This document shows positions 53,665 to 64,000 of a stretch of 64,000 bases of DNA, one piece after another. Every line of letters starts with the position of its first letter. The first letter of the stretch is position 1. The DNA lies in contig NOKP01000014.1 of the NCBI GenBank assembly GCA_002682825.1, positions 62,001 to 126,000 of the forward strand. Direction: 5' to 3'. The position numbers were made by a program, and so were the translations under genes. Origin of the DNA: Neonectria sp. B-13 (Eukaryota > Ascomycota > Sordariomycetes > Hypocreales > Nectriaceae). The notes beneath the pieces were generated by a model, which did not search any database, was not told the DNA's origin, and saw only the letters and a list, made by a program, of their open reading frames with translations.

Positions 53665-55252
53665 GGTTTCAAGGGCGACGGGTGATAATCTGGGTGGAGG
53701 GCGGTTGCGACAGGAACAACCGGGCTAGGAATCCGGAAGATGGACTGAGGTTGGGTGCGCTGAGGGCGATGAGGCAAGAGGGATGATTGAATGGAAAGCA
53801 GCAAGTCTGAAGAACGAGTCGCTGGGCGCGATCATGATGCAGCGGGGAATGGATTGATGGATGAGAGGAGAAAGAAGAGGATGAGTGGAGGAGGGAGAGA
53901 GGGAAGAAAAGGGTATGACGGCGATGGGGCGGAGAAAGAACCAGGCTGGGGGGCGCTTCAGGCGGGTACACAGGAGGGTTGTTTGTATGCGTAGGGTACG
54001 AATACCGACCTTGGCGGGTTGTTTAGGCGGGTTCCAGGTTCACCTTGGCGGGTGCAGCAGCAGCCAGCAGCGCGACAAAGGCGGGTGGCGGGGTGGGACT
54101 GGACTGCGGCAAGGCGGCTTCGGTAGGTGCATAAGTGCCTAAGTCCTTTTAAGGGCTTGAAGGTAAGTACGCACGCTGTCGCCATTGAAGGGACGGGATG
54201 TGCTGCGACTCTACCTCGGTGCTTGGGTACCCTGGAAAACCAAGGCCTCCAGGTGGTTCACCAGGGTGTGATGTTTCCAAGTGTTTCACTTAGTACACTT
54301 CATACTTCAAACCTCATAGGCAACATAGGTAGTAAGTAGGTAATGAATGACGGTCCTCCATCGCCCGTGAACGCGGTTAGAGGATAAACCCTTAACTGGA
54401 AGGATCCTCGACATCTCCTGTTGCAGTGCCCCCGTTGCCCCATTCAGTCCCATGACGCCCGTCCCTAGCACCGAGATGCATCCAATGATCCAGTCACCTT
54501 GCGGGACTCCCTCCGAGTCATCGGCCTGCCCGTCTCCCGCCACCCACCCCCACCTTCTCCGCGCACAGGGGACGCCCACTTCGGGCATCACTGACTGTGC
54601 CCTGTAAGTTAACTCAGAGGGGGTCCCGGAGCACCCAAGCGTGGACGGCCAGCGCTCCGGCTGCGCTACAAGGCAGCCGCTGAATTCTCACCAACCAGAG
54701 GCGGCTCGCCGACGATGCGGGACGGATCCTCCACTCCATTATCCAGCCATGTACTGTAGTCTAGTCTATGCTGCCATGCATCTAACCATCTAACCATCAT
54801 CAACACTGCAGATGCTCTGCAAACAAAAGCCATCCAACAAACAAACGAACGACCAGCACCCCGCCTTCCCGTGACAAAGCAACCTTGAGGTTGCTACCCG
54901 GATCGCTTCCTCCATCAAGGTACCTACATACCTGTAGACCCCCGAGGCTGGGCAAGCTGAGCTAGCCTTCCCTCTGTCATGCTCCGGTTTTCTGACACCT
55001 CCAGGCACACAGAGGCACACATAACAGGCGAGCTCCACCCGATTCCTCGACCGCAACTCAAGAAGGTCAGCCTCATCTGTTCTCCGCCCCTGCTCTCCGT
55101 CCTTGCTTGCGCATTCCCCAAAGAGAACCCCATTGCTGACTGTCGCCGTCTTTCCCGCGTACAGCCGTGCCGCTTTCGATACTCCATCACCCCGCCACCG
55201 GTAATCGACAACTGCACACACGACCCCCGCGAGAACCACCCGCCCACGCACC
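53665..55252. promoter_or_regulatory. Divergent region, Edc1-like / RBX1
   Basis: Contains the leaders of both genes. The first 300 bases are purine-rich on the plus strand, hence pyrimidine-rich in the Edc1-like sense direction. The middle has repeated GGCGGGT words near 53965-54090. No gene seen. Confidence 0.5.
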
Positions 55253-55775
<523 letters not shown>

Positions 55776-55915
55776 ACGGATAGACATGAGAGAACACGAG
55801 AAATGAGAGAAGGCAGAACACGATGGGAGAGGAGGGGCAGTCCCGTGGCTACCATGGGCGGCATTGAGTGTACACAGAGCTACCCAGCCCGCCGAGCCTA
55901 GGATAGGCCGCACAT

Positions 55916-56336
55916 TTATTGACTCGATTTGCTTGCTGCCAAATCCACTGCATATCCTGCGGGCAACCATTTGACTGGGTTCTTGTTGTAGATAGGCCAC
56001 GGTGGCACCACGGCCAGGAACGTCAAGACCGTCCCCCCTAGTCCCACATATACGGCGAGCTTGATGTCTTGTAGAATATAACCGATGAGGAACGAAAGTG
56101 CCTTCTCAAGATGTTAGCACGACGCGAAAGAAATCAGGCAAAACTGCGAGGTGATGTGTGTTGAATCGTACCCCAGAAATGACTAGGAGGATAGTGGCGA
56201 GGAGCTCGGTGACCTTCTGGCCTTCGAAATCCTGGAACGAAGCACAGTCAGCGACATGGTGGGAAAAAAAGAGGACGGGGTAAGTTACAATCTGGCCGTC
56301 GACAACGTCACGGACCTGATCAAGGACGTCCGCCAT
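55916..56336 (-). CDS. SPC1: Signal peptidase complex subunit SPC1
   Basis: Spc1 is a small non-catalytic subunit of the ER signal peptidase, which helps the complex to distinguish signal peptides from membrane anchors. Three exons give 97 or 98 residues: a 16-codon first exon (MADVLDQVRDVVDGQI), an intron at 56232-56288, a 20-codon exon with the family motif DFEGQKVTELLATILLVISG, and a last intron from 56171 whose acceptor is either at 56105 or 56102, one codon apart. The protein has two hydrophobic helices joined by a short loop, then the conserved PPWPIYNKNPVKWLP and a polar tail. Size and topology fit Spc1/SPCS1. Confidence 0.93.
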
Positions 56337-58211
56337 GTTGGAGAGAGGGGGAGAGCTAGGCGAGGCTGTTGTAGCAGCGATTGACTGTTGCCAGCGGCGG
56401 ATTGGCGTGACGAATGGCTAATTGTAAGAATGAGTGCCAAAGCAGGGAATGGTTAGGCAAGATTTTCTTTTGCTGAGGGGAGGATCGTGGAGTTTGGATA
56501 TTGCGACGGGCTCTGTGGTGTCCTGTATTCGTGGTGCTGTCTCCGATCTCGACTACGAAGTACTGACGAGGTGTTTAAACTGGCCCCGGTTGGTCAGAGG
56601 CACGCGGCTGGGACCCGCATCCAGTCAGCTCCAAGTCGGGTAAGGGGGAACAGCTTACCTTATGTCAGCAAGCATGTGACTCTTTGTTGGCTACTAGCAA
56701 GCATCGTCACAGCTGTCAACCTTTTGGAACTTTGGCAGAGGTGACTGATATGAATGACTCGGCTCTAGTAATAGCGCCATGATCAGGAGAAGGAATCTTT
56801 TAGAGCGAGGTCTCATGGAAGCCAGGATGGGTACGTGGTTAAAGCATGATAAACTCGTGAGGAATTCATGAGACCTTTCACTGTTACAGCAAGATTGTCG
56901 GGAGGGAGACATCTCGTCATTTGTGTCAGCGTCAGGGACTACGTACTCGGGTCGGAAGTGGCATCCGGATGCTTCATCCTGGCCAAATTGGCCAGTTGGA
57001 GTCCTCCCTCTGGACCTGTGTCATTGCGCAGAATTCGCATCCAGGGAAATCCCAAAATGCACGAGAATGCCGGCTCCCGTTCTGTGGCGTCTGTGGCGCA
57101 CCGGGAACGCACAGACCATAATAGTGTCCCAGTGCCGGCTTTCTGCCCTGTCGGTGACCCTGCAGGGAAAGTGGCGGTGGCTCGCCCTTGTCTCCCATTG
57201 GACACTGGGCTGGCGCTGGCTGGCTTGTGACATCGCCCACTGGCCGCTGCCGCTTCTAGGCCCTTGCGTGGTTGCTGCACAATTTTTTTTAACCCGTTCC
57301 TGTCTTAGGCCAGGCCTTCTTTATCTCGCTCGCCCATCTCAGCCCATCCAGCACTCTTCTTCTTTCACTCTGCCCTTCGCCTTGTCGCTCCCGGCACCAA
57401 TCGATCTCGCCTCTGCAATTTCTCTTTATCATCTTTCTGAAAACAGGTGCCCTACCTCAATATACCGCTGTTATTGCCTCCTTATTCTCTCCGGTCCTGC
57501 CGTCTCGGCATCAATTTGAGCCCCCCTTGACCCTGTTCGTCATACGAGCCCCTAACGACAACTACTACGACGCCTTGACCAGATCCCCCTTCGCTTCAGG
57601 CCTCAACAACATCGCATCTCAACCCGACTTAATTCCCAAGTCGATGCTCATCAGCTTCGTCTTGAAGGCCGCTTCTTCCCCAGTCCAGAGCGTCTCCGAC
57701 CTGCACTCTGTTTCCACCGACAGCCTGAACTGCTTCGTCAACGTCCCCCAACGGCCTCTTTAGCTGGCGTCCCGCCTCAACTCAACTCAAGTCTTCAAGT
57801 TGGCTCAACTCGCCCCCCCTTCGCTCTTCGGTCCCGGCTTCTGGGTCTACAGCGGAGTAAACAAGAAGCCCCCATAACTGGTCTTTGGTATCAACTCGAC
57901 TTTCACTCTACCGCCTGCCATATCCTCCTTGGACCGACCAGAACCCATCTGGCGACCCACGCCGGATAGTTTCTCACGGTTTTGATCAACACTAAGACTC
58001 GGCGCGCCGCTGCCGCGCCGAGCGCGACGTCTATAAACGACTTCAGTCGACGCCGTTGCTACGAACAAAGTATGGGACCTTGAACCGGAATCCCCATCCA
58101 ACCTCCACCCACCTCCCCCCTTGGAAACAACCCTTTCCTCCTCGACATACGGACGGCCCACAGACGTCCTCCTAAACACACCGACCAAGGCTGTCTTGTT
58201 AACCATTCACA
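56337..58211. promoter_or_regulatory. Divergent region SPC1 / Mg transporter, long leader
   Basis: No gene seen. From about 57290 to 58211 the plus strand is C/T-rich, with a T-run at 57284-57291, which suggests a long 5' leader for the magnesium transporter. Short open frames in it could act as upstream ORFs, but I cannot show this. Confidence 0.5.
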
Positions 58212-60109
58212 ATGTCTGACCACGACGAGAACGCCTCCGACACCCGCTACGACACCCCGGTGCCGGAGCTTGACGACCACCGCCACCAGGCGGCGTCAGC
58301 TCAGAGGCAGGAGCGCCCTCGTCGCGGGACGTTCGATAGCCTCTACGGTTCTCGGCACATTGAAAACGAGCAAAGTGCCCCAGCAATTCGGGTCCGTGAC
58401 TTCGAAGAGGCCGTTATCGATGAAGAGTCAGGACAAATCTCACCAACCGCCCGCCGCAGCCGCCGGCCGACAGTAGACTCTTCTGATGGAAGATCCATCT
58501 CGCCTCCCAACTCGGTCAAGGCGTTTGCTGAAGCCCGTCGCCGAGAGCGAGAGATGTCATTCTCCGAGTCACGGCCAGAGCAAGAAGATGGTTTGAGCCG
58601 TGCCATGTCCATCTCGAGCAAGCGCAGCTTTCGCAGCAGGCCCCATACGATCGATGTTGATGACGACGCGGTCAGCTTTGCTACCACCGCCGAGGAGGAC
58701 GTGTGCTTCCCTCTCAAGGAAAACCAGCGAAAAGATAAGCTTTATATTGATTTCGACTATCTTGACGAGTTCATTCTCGAGCAAGTTGCTCGTGATGAGG
58801 CTCGTAAGCTTTCGATTTCACAAAGCTTTGAAGATTTGCGAACGCACACTGCCAACTCTCGTCCTACGCAGATGGCGACCCTTGATGGCGATATTTTGGA
58901 ATTTCCGTCGGAGGATTCCATGACTCGTGAAAAAAATGCCGAACCGAAGCCTGAAAAGGCGCCTCAACAGCAAGCCCCTGTGGATAGCAACCGCTTCAGC
59001 TTCTTTTCCTCTGCTTGGGAGTCGACCATTCATGCCCCAGAAATGGGAGATCTCGTCCTTCCCGGAGAAGACATTCGTGGACTCTTTGAACTGCCGGAGG
59101 ACGAAGAGGACGGTGTTTGGTGGCTCAACGTCAACACGGCTACTAAGGAGGAGATCCAGGCGATTTGCAAAGCCTTTGGGATCCATCCCCTGACAATCGA
59201 GGATATCGTCACACAGGAGGCCCGGGAAAAGATTGAGCTCTTCCCGTCGTACTACTTCGCCTGCTTCCGCTCCTTCCACATTGTCCAGGAGCCAGATGGC
59301 ATCGAGTACGAGCCCTTCAACATCTATGTTATTGTGTTTCGGGAGGGCACGCTCAGCTTCAGCTTCGCACCAAATTCTCATGCGACCCAAGTTCGTAAGA
59401 GGATTACTGCTTTGAAGGACTACGTCTCTCTGAGCAGCGACTGGATCTGCTATGCCTTAATGTATGTGCCTTATCCCCTTTGATATGGATGTCGTTGTAT
59501 GAGCTGTGGACTGACTTTCTTTTGAATAGCGATGACATTGTTGATTCCTTCGGCCCGCACATTCGCCAGATTGAGCTTGAGGCGGATGCCATTGAAGACG
59601 AGGTGTTTGTCATGCGCGAGGACGACTCCAGCTCGTTCCTCCGCTCCATCGGTCGAGTCCGCAAGAACTGTATGGCTCTGCTCCGACTCCTTGGTGGCAA
59701 GGCCGATGTCCTCCGGGGTTTCACCAAGCGATGCAACGAAAACTACAAGGTCACGCCACGCATGGACATTGGCATGTACCTAGGCGACATCCAGGACCAC
59801 GTGGTGACAATGGCCACCAGTCTAGGCCACTTCGAAAAGATCCTATCTCGTTCGCATAGCAATTACCTAGCGACCCTTTCCATCAACAGCATCTCCCAGG
59901 GAACGGAAACGAACCAGGTGCTCAGCAAGATCACCTTCCTCGCCTCCGTACTGGTCCCGCTCAATCTTGTCAGCGGTGTGTTTGGAATGAACGTTTTGGT
60001 TCCATTTAAGGATACCGAAACCCTTGCCCCTTTCTTTGGCATCATCGGCTTCATGACGTTCCTGTGCGTCTTGATTCTAGCGCTCGCTCGTTGGAAGCGC
60101 TGGATCTAG
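58212..60109 (+). CDS. CorA/ALR-family magnesium transporter
   Basis: This is a membrane channel for Mg2+ of the fungal Alr1/Mnr2 branch of the CorA family. Two exons with one intron at 59462-59529 give 609 residues. The first 270 residues are disordered, Ser/Arg/Glu-rich and likely phosphorylated. The cytosolic CorA domain follows (VWWLNVNTATKEEIQAICKA, IHPLTIEDIVTQEAREKIEL, YEPFNIYVIVFREGTLSF). The long stalk helix leads to the first membrane segment, which ends in the diagnostic Gly-Met-Asn: FLASVLVPLNLVSGVFGMN at about residue 570. A second membrane segment and a short basic end, RWKRWI, complete it. Whether it is plasma-membrane (Alr1) or vacuolar (Mnr2) cannot be decided, though the long N-tail fits either. 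Confidence 0.97.
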
Positions 60110-60635
60110 ATATTGTCCGGCTGCAGTCTTCTCAGAAGCATCGTCTCTCGTTTTGCTGTTCTTTTTTCGGGTATAGACTGGGGTATATACACACTGGAAC
60201 ATGTTCTGTATAGACTTGGGGACATGTACATAATAGCTTGTGCGGTGGTGTCCGCACTAGCATTGATGTTAGACTCGTCATAGACTCGTCCTCTCCAGTG
60301 TTGTCGGTGAATATGGTGACTGTTGATAGAGTCAGATACAAGGCCAAGGCCGGAGAATATTCCTTGTTAGTTATTTCAAGAGTATCATGCCAAGGCATTA
60401 CAGATTATCATTTTACATCAAAGTGCATGTGAGATAAAGAGTATTGTACTCAGCATGCCAAATGTGGGGCGCACAGTCATGGCTCCACGTCATCTCATTG
60501 GCCGCTCATCGGCCACTCTGCATCTCCCAGATCCTCCATCTAAAATCTTGACTGGTGCAAACCTCGAAATCATCGCCGTATACTATACACCAACCCAGTT
60601 CACGCAGTCACGACGCCCACCCCCTTACCGCAACG
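60110..60635. other. Intergenic, no gene seen
   Basis: 3' region of the magnesium transporter gene and promoter of TIM8. No coding sequence is supported. Confidence 0.6.
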
Positions 60636-60993
60636 ATGAGCTCCCAGATCAACCTCGAGAATGCCGACCTTGAGAGGCTCAACGACAAGGACAAGACCGA
60701 CCTCCGCCAATTTCTCGCCAACGAGCAGCAGCGCTCCCAGATCCAGGCCCGTACGTCCCCTCCCCCCAAGAGCCCCCTCCCGCCCGTCGTCTCTTGTGCA
60801 GCTGCTAACACGGTCCGGTCACTGGACAGAAACCCACAGCCTTACCCAGATCTGCTGGAACAAGTGCGTCACCGGCGGCATCAAGAACTCCAAGCTCGAC
60901 AATGGCGAGCAGGGCTGCCTGGCCAACTGCGTCGACCGCTTCCTTGACATGAACTACCTAACGATGAAGCACCTCAACAGCATGCGCAACTAA
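60636..60993 (+). CDS. TIM8: TIM8, small Tim chaperone
   Basis: Tim8 works with Tim13 in the mitochondrial intermembrane space as a chaperone that escorts hydrophobic precursors such as Tim23. Two exons with one intron at 60751-60829 give 92 residues. The twin Cx3C motif is CWNKC and CLANC, separated by 15 residues, within the helical hairpin of the family. The N-terminus, [22 protein letters not shown], matches the Tim8 type more than Tim9, Tim10 or Tim13. There is no cleavable presequence, as expected for an Mia40 substrate. The gene converges on the uL23 gene. Confidence 0.96.
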
Positions 60994-61507
60994 GAGAGCC
61001 CCATACCCACGAGGCTGAGAGCCAGAGAGGACTTGTGTCGGTGTCCGACCGGAGTTACGTCACGTTACGAGAAGGAGGATGCGGCGGCGGAAGATCTGTA
61101 CAATTAATAGACGGCGAGAAGGACTCAATGGGTAGAAATATGCCCATCGACATGGAAGAACCTTTGTCGGCTTGGCATAGCCGGCTGGAAGGATGGATGG
61201 CCGTGTACATTACCACAACTCCGGTAGTTGGAATCAAACAACAAAGCTTCTCTCTTGGATATGGCCCGTCAGATTACGACAACACATAACGACCGGCTGG
61301 AACAAATGATGGATCTTTTTAACAATTTACAATGGCTTCAGTACTGCTTTCAACGGGACGAGGTACGGTGTCTGGGCGGTTTTGAATTCGTGATCATTTT
61401 GCACTCTAAACGACAAGCTCTTTAATGCGCCTTTTCCGATGCCCAATGCCGTGCATTTCAGCAGACAAAACCAACCCAATGACTTGCCAAATACCAGCCC
61501 AGCAAAC
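60994..61507. other. Convergent 3' region TIM8 / uL23
   Basis: 3'-flanking DNA of two convergent genes; no gene seen. Confidence 0.6.
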
Positions 61508-62287
61508 TTAAACCAGGGAGAGCTTGTTGGCAGCGATGTCGAGAGCATCGACGTCGGGGGTGAGGCGGGCATAGGCCTTCTTGGAACCATCAGGGCTGGA
61601 AAACATGTTAGTATACGTTGATCTAGTTTGATGTCGATTGACAAAACAGCGGGCGCATACCGGATCAGAGTGTTGATCTTGATAGTGTCGATGTCGTAGA
61701 GCTTCTTAAGGGCGAGCTTGATCTGAGCCTTGTTGGCCTTAATATCGACGATGAAGACAAGGGTGTTGTTCTCCTCCATCTTCTTCATGGCGCTCTCGGT
61801 GTTGAGAGGGTGGATGACGATCCTGTGCTCATCAAGACGGGGCAGGTGAGGAACCGACTTGCGGGGGTACTTGGGCGACCGCGAGACGACCAGGGTCTTA
61901 GGTCGGTGGAACGAGGTGCTGGTGCGGACCTTGGTCTTCTTGTGGGAGTTGGTCTATTGCAGAACACGCGAATGGTTAGCCGACATAGAACAAGGAGCGT
62001 GGTGTATGCGATCAACTTACGCCCTTGAGAGCAGCCTTGGCAGCAGCGCTGGCCTGCTTGAGGCCCTTGGCAGGGGCTATATGAGAAGACGCATCAGCAA
62101 TCGCTCTGGTACAGAACTCGCAAAATCTGCTGCTGCATGATGCGGAAGATGAAGACGACTCCGAGATCGAGAAAAATCCTCGTTGGTGATCGTGTTTTAT
62201 TTTGCGCGCAGCGAGCGGATCTCGCACCGGTGTGTCATGGTGTCATCCCGTACCTTTCTTGCCCTTCGAAGCGTCCTTTCCAGCCAT
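61508..62287 (-). CDS. RPL25: Ribosomal protein uL23 (Rpl25/L23a)
   Basis: uL23 lies at the polypeptide exit of the large ribosomal subunit and is a docking site for SRP and other factors. Four exons (introns 62077-62253, 61954-62020 and 61596-61660) give 156 residues. The N-terminus is the Lys/Ala-rich eukaryotic extension, partly encoded by short first exons. The core has [57 protein letters not shown] and the ending [23 protein letters not shown] block. Early, short exons with a first intron close to the ATG are usual for fungal ribosomal protein genes. A TTAGGG element lies 127 bp upstream of the ATG. Confidence 0.97.
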
Positions 62288-62828
62288 TGTGTCGGTTGTC
62301 GTGGGCACGGGTTGTCGGTTGGTGAAGTTGTCGTCGGCGTGGGTTGAGAGGGTCAAGGCAAAAAATAAATCCAAAGCGCAAAAGGGAATTTTAGCATCTG
62401 TGTGGATTTGCGATTAGGGTTGGAGCGTTGGTGTGTCATGATTGGCCAAATTGGTGGATCTAGTACTATCACGTGACTATAATCTCCGTGAACCCTTCAT
62501 TCATTGCGTTATGTCAGCAGAGTTGGCGAGAAATGCTCTGTCTGTTTGTAGGAGATGAGCCACGTAAAGAATAGGATATCACACCAATTGTCCATTGCAA
62601 GACTCGCTACGCAAGCCGGTCATCTTCTCGGCACAATGTGCTCCTTCACTACAATCTCCATGTCCTAATTTTTGAGTCGTCCGGTTGTTCCGTCACGTTG
62701 TTGTAAGACCTACCTATCACGTTCAGCCTTGCTGGATACTCACGTTGAGACAAGAAGCGTTGGACGTTGGATGAACTTGAGGGACCAAACTAGGTGGACT
62801 CCCCATCACACAGCTCACCTGTGTCACT
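62288..62828. promoter_or_regulatory. Divergent promoter, uL23 / BMT2
   Basis: Intergenic region between a ribosomal protein gene and a ribosomal RNA methyltransferase gene, both on outward strands. It contains one TTAGGG box and no other recognised element. Confidence 0.6.
62414..62421 (+). promoter_or_regulatory. TTAGGGTT box, candidate Tbf1 site
   Basis: The octamer TTAGGGTT is a telomere-repeat-like word. Such boxes bind Tbf1 and are enriched in promoters of ribosomal protein genes in many ascomycetes. Here it lies between a ribosomal protein gene and a ribosome-modification gene. One copy can occur by chance. Confidence 0.45.
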
Positions 62829-63707
62829 ATGGTTTCCAAGAAACAAACAAGGCCAAAGAGCCTTTCCAGCGGCCGCCCACCGACGGTCAAGTCGGCCCGG
62901 TCCATGTCTCGAAAGGCAAGCCGGACCCTCATCAACACCCATCACCAACTGGACAAGCAGCGCAGACAAGCGGCAGCCAAGGGCGACAGGGAGGGCGAAG
63001 GGCGCATCAGTGCGCAAATTGAAAAGCTGGGCGGCATCGATCACTACCAAAAGGCAAGCTTGCAAGGCCAGAGCCTCGACCGTGGTGGCGACACGTCAAA
63101 GGTGCTACTCGAGTGGCTCCCCGTCGTTGAACTCAAGAAACTCCATCAACCGCTTAAGATGCTCGAAGTCGGTTCTCTGAGTACCCGCAATGCGTGTTCG
63201 ATCAGCGGTATCTTTGACATGCAGCATATTGATCTGAATAGCCAGGAACCCGGGATCAAGCAACAAGACTTTATGGATCGGCCGCTGCCCAAGGATGAAT
63301 CCGAGACGTTTGACATCATATCGCTCAGTCTTGTCCTCAACTTCGTACCGGAACCCGAGGGGCGCGGCGAGATGCTCCTACGAACACTTTCCTTCCTTCG
63401 CAAAGAACCAGATACACCGGAAGGGACCGCCACGGAACTTTTTCCTTCGCTATTTGTGGTTCTCCCTCGGAGCTGCGTCGACAACTCTCGTTATTTTACC
63501 GACACCAGGTTCGACGAACTCATGAAGATTCTTGGGTACATCCGGTTGAAGACGAAGATGACTCAAAAGCTGTCATATTCACTATGGAGGAGAACAATAT
63601 CCACTTTCACAAGGCTGCCAAACTTTACGAAGAAGGAGATGAACCCAGGGAGAACGCGGAACAACTTCGTCATGACCTTGAAGGGCTCGGCAAGTCGGCC
63701 GGCATAG
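62829..63707 (+). CDS. BMT2: 25S rRNA adenine-N1 methyltransferase
   Basis: Bmt2 makes the m1A2142 modification of 25S rRNA in the nucleolus (yeast numbering). The gene is a single exon of 292 residues. The N-terminus is strongly basic and has the family block SRTLINTHHQLDKQRRQAAA. The Rossmann methyltransferase region includes LLEWLPVVE, LKMLEVGSLSTRN (in place of the usual glycine-rich SAM loop), FDMQHIDLNS and the catalytic-loop area FDIISLSLVLNFVPEPEGRG. PSLFVVLPRSCVDNSRY and a C-terminal Lys/Arg-rich part complete it. The residue order fits Bmt2 proteins of filamentous fungi. It is divergent from uL23. Confidence 0.93.
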   Translation: MVSKKQTRPKSLSSGRPPTVKSARSMSRKASRTLINTHHQLDKQRRQAAAKGDREGEGRISAQIEKLGGIDHYQKASLQGQSLDRGGDTSKVLLEWLPVVELKKLHQPLKMLEVGSLSTRNACSISGIFDMQHIDLNSQEPGIKQQDFMDRPLPKDESETFDIISLSLVLNFVPEPEGRGEMLLRTLSFLRKEPDTPEGTATELFPSLFVVLPRSCVDNSRYFTDTRFDELMKILGYIRLKTKMTQKLSYSLWRRTISTFTRLPNFTKKEMNPGRTRNNFVMTLKGSASRPA

Positions 63708-64000
63708 AGGGAACACGACGAACAGGAGGGACACGACGGGCGAACACGACACATGGGCGAAGGCCGAGATGCATATGCGCCAATGCCCAACCGCTTGCTG
63801 CCCGCTCCCGTCAGATATTTCCAACAACTCATGGACCACCCGTGTTTATTTGGCCAGCGTGGACACCGGTATCAAGATGAAATAATATGACTGCACGTCT
63901 TGGCAAACAACAGCGTCTCTGGTTCGGAAATGACATACGACACGCCGCATTGCACCACATACAAGCCATGGCAACGCCTGCATGGCTGGTGGAACACCTT
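63708..64000. other. Window end, no gene seen
   Basis: 3' region of BMT2 up to the window edge. Nothing else can be supported. Confidence 0.6.

Noticed and set aside
57527..57763. Open frame in the leader of the magnesium transporter gene
   Set aside because: No ATG start in good context and no protein motif; at most an upstream ORF.

Overview
The window is nuclear DNA of a filamentous ascomycete. Genes are intron-rich (mostly 45-110 nt introns with GT-AG ends), many have pyrimidine-rich leaders, and the gene set (CenH3, WOPR regulator, MMM1, ALE1, GDP-mannose transporter) is typical of Pezizomycotina. Codon use and GC-rich coding sequence suggest a Sordariomycete, perhaps Hypocreales; this placement is inference. 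I support 25 protein-coding genes, one of them the transposase of a mobile element. No rRNA, tRNA, CRISPR array or bacterial-type operon was seen.

Layout. 2.0-9.8 kb: Xaa-Pro aminopeptidase P, FUN14-family protein, centromeric histone H3, derlin and acireductone dioxygenase. 11.0-17.3 kb: short-chain dehydrogenase, Golgi GDP-mannose transporter and the MBOAT lysophospholipid acyltransferase ALE1. 18.1-20.8 kb: a large serine-rich protein with C-terminal membrane segments. A 4.1 kb gene-free divergent region follows. 25.0-34.1 kb: RCE1 CAAX protease, MMM1 (ERMES), VPS45, MTO1 and cardiolipin synthase. 35.0-36.4 kb: a single-exon WOPR-domain (Gti1/Pac2, Sge1/Ryp1/Wor1-type) regulator preceded by about 8.3 kb of gene-free, microsatellite-rich DNA. 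44.7-49.2 kb: a UIM plus tyrosyl-DNA-phosphodiesterase protein, divergent from an FAD-dependent oxidoreductase. 50.2-52.3 kb: a piggyBac-type transposon with 31-bp perfect inverted repeats and an otherwise intact transposase interrupted by a 181-base assembly gap. 52.5-63.7 kb: an Edc1/PNRC-motif protein, RBX1, signal peptidase subunit SPC1, a CorA/ALR magnesium transporter, TIM8, ribosomal protein uL23 and the rRNA methyltransferase BMT2.

Most genes are housekeeping and are arranged in convergent or divergent pairs without functional operons. There is a loose theme of mitochondrion/ER membrane biology (FUN14, derlin, ALE1, MMM1, MTO1, cardiolipin synthase, TIM8, SPC1), but nothing shows that the genes are co-regulated. 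The items most worth a second look are the piggyBac element and the coding-like remnant beside it, the very large upstream region of the WOPR regulator, the UIM-Tdp1 fusion, and the short-tailed CenH3.
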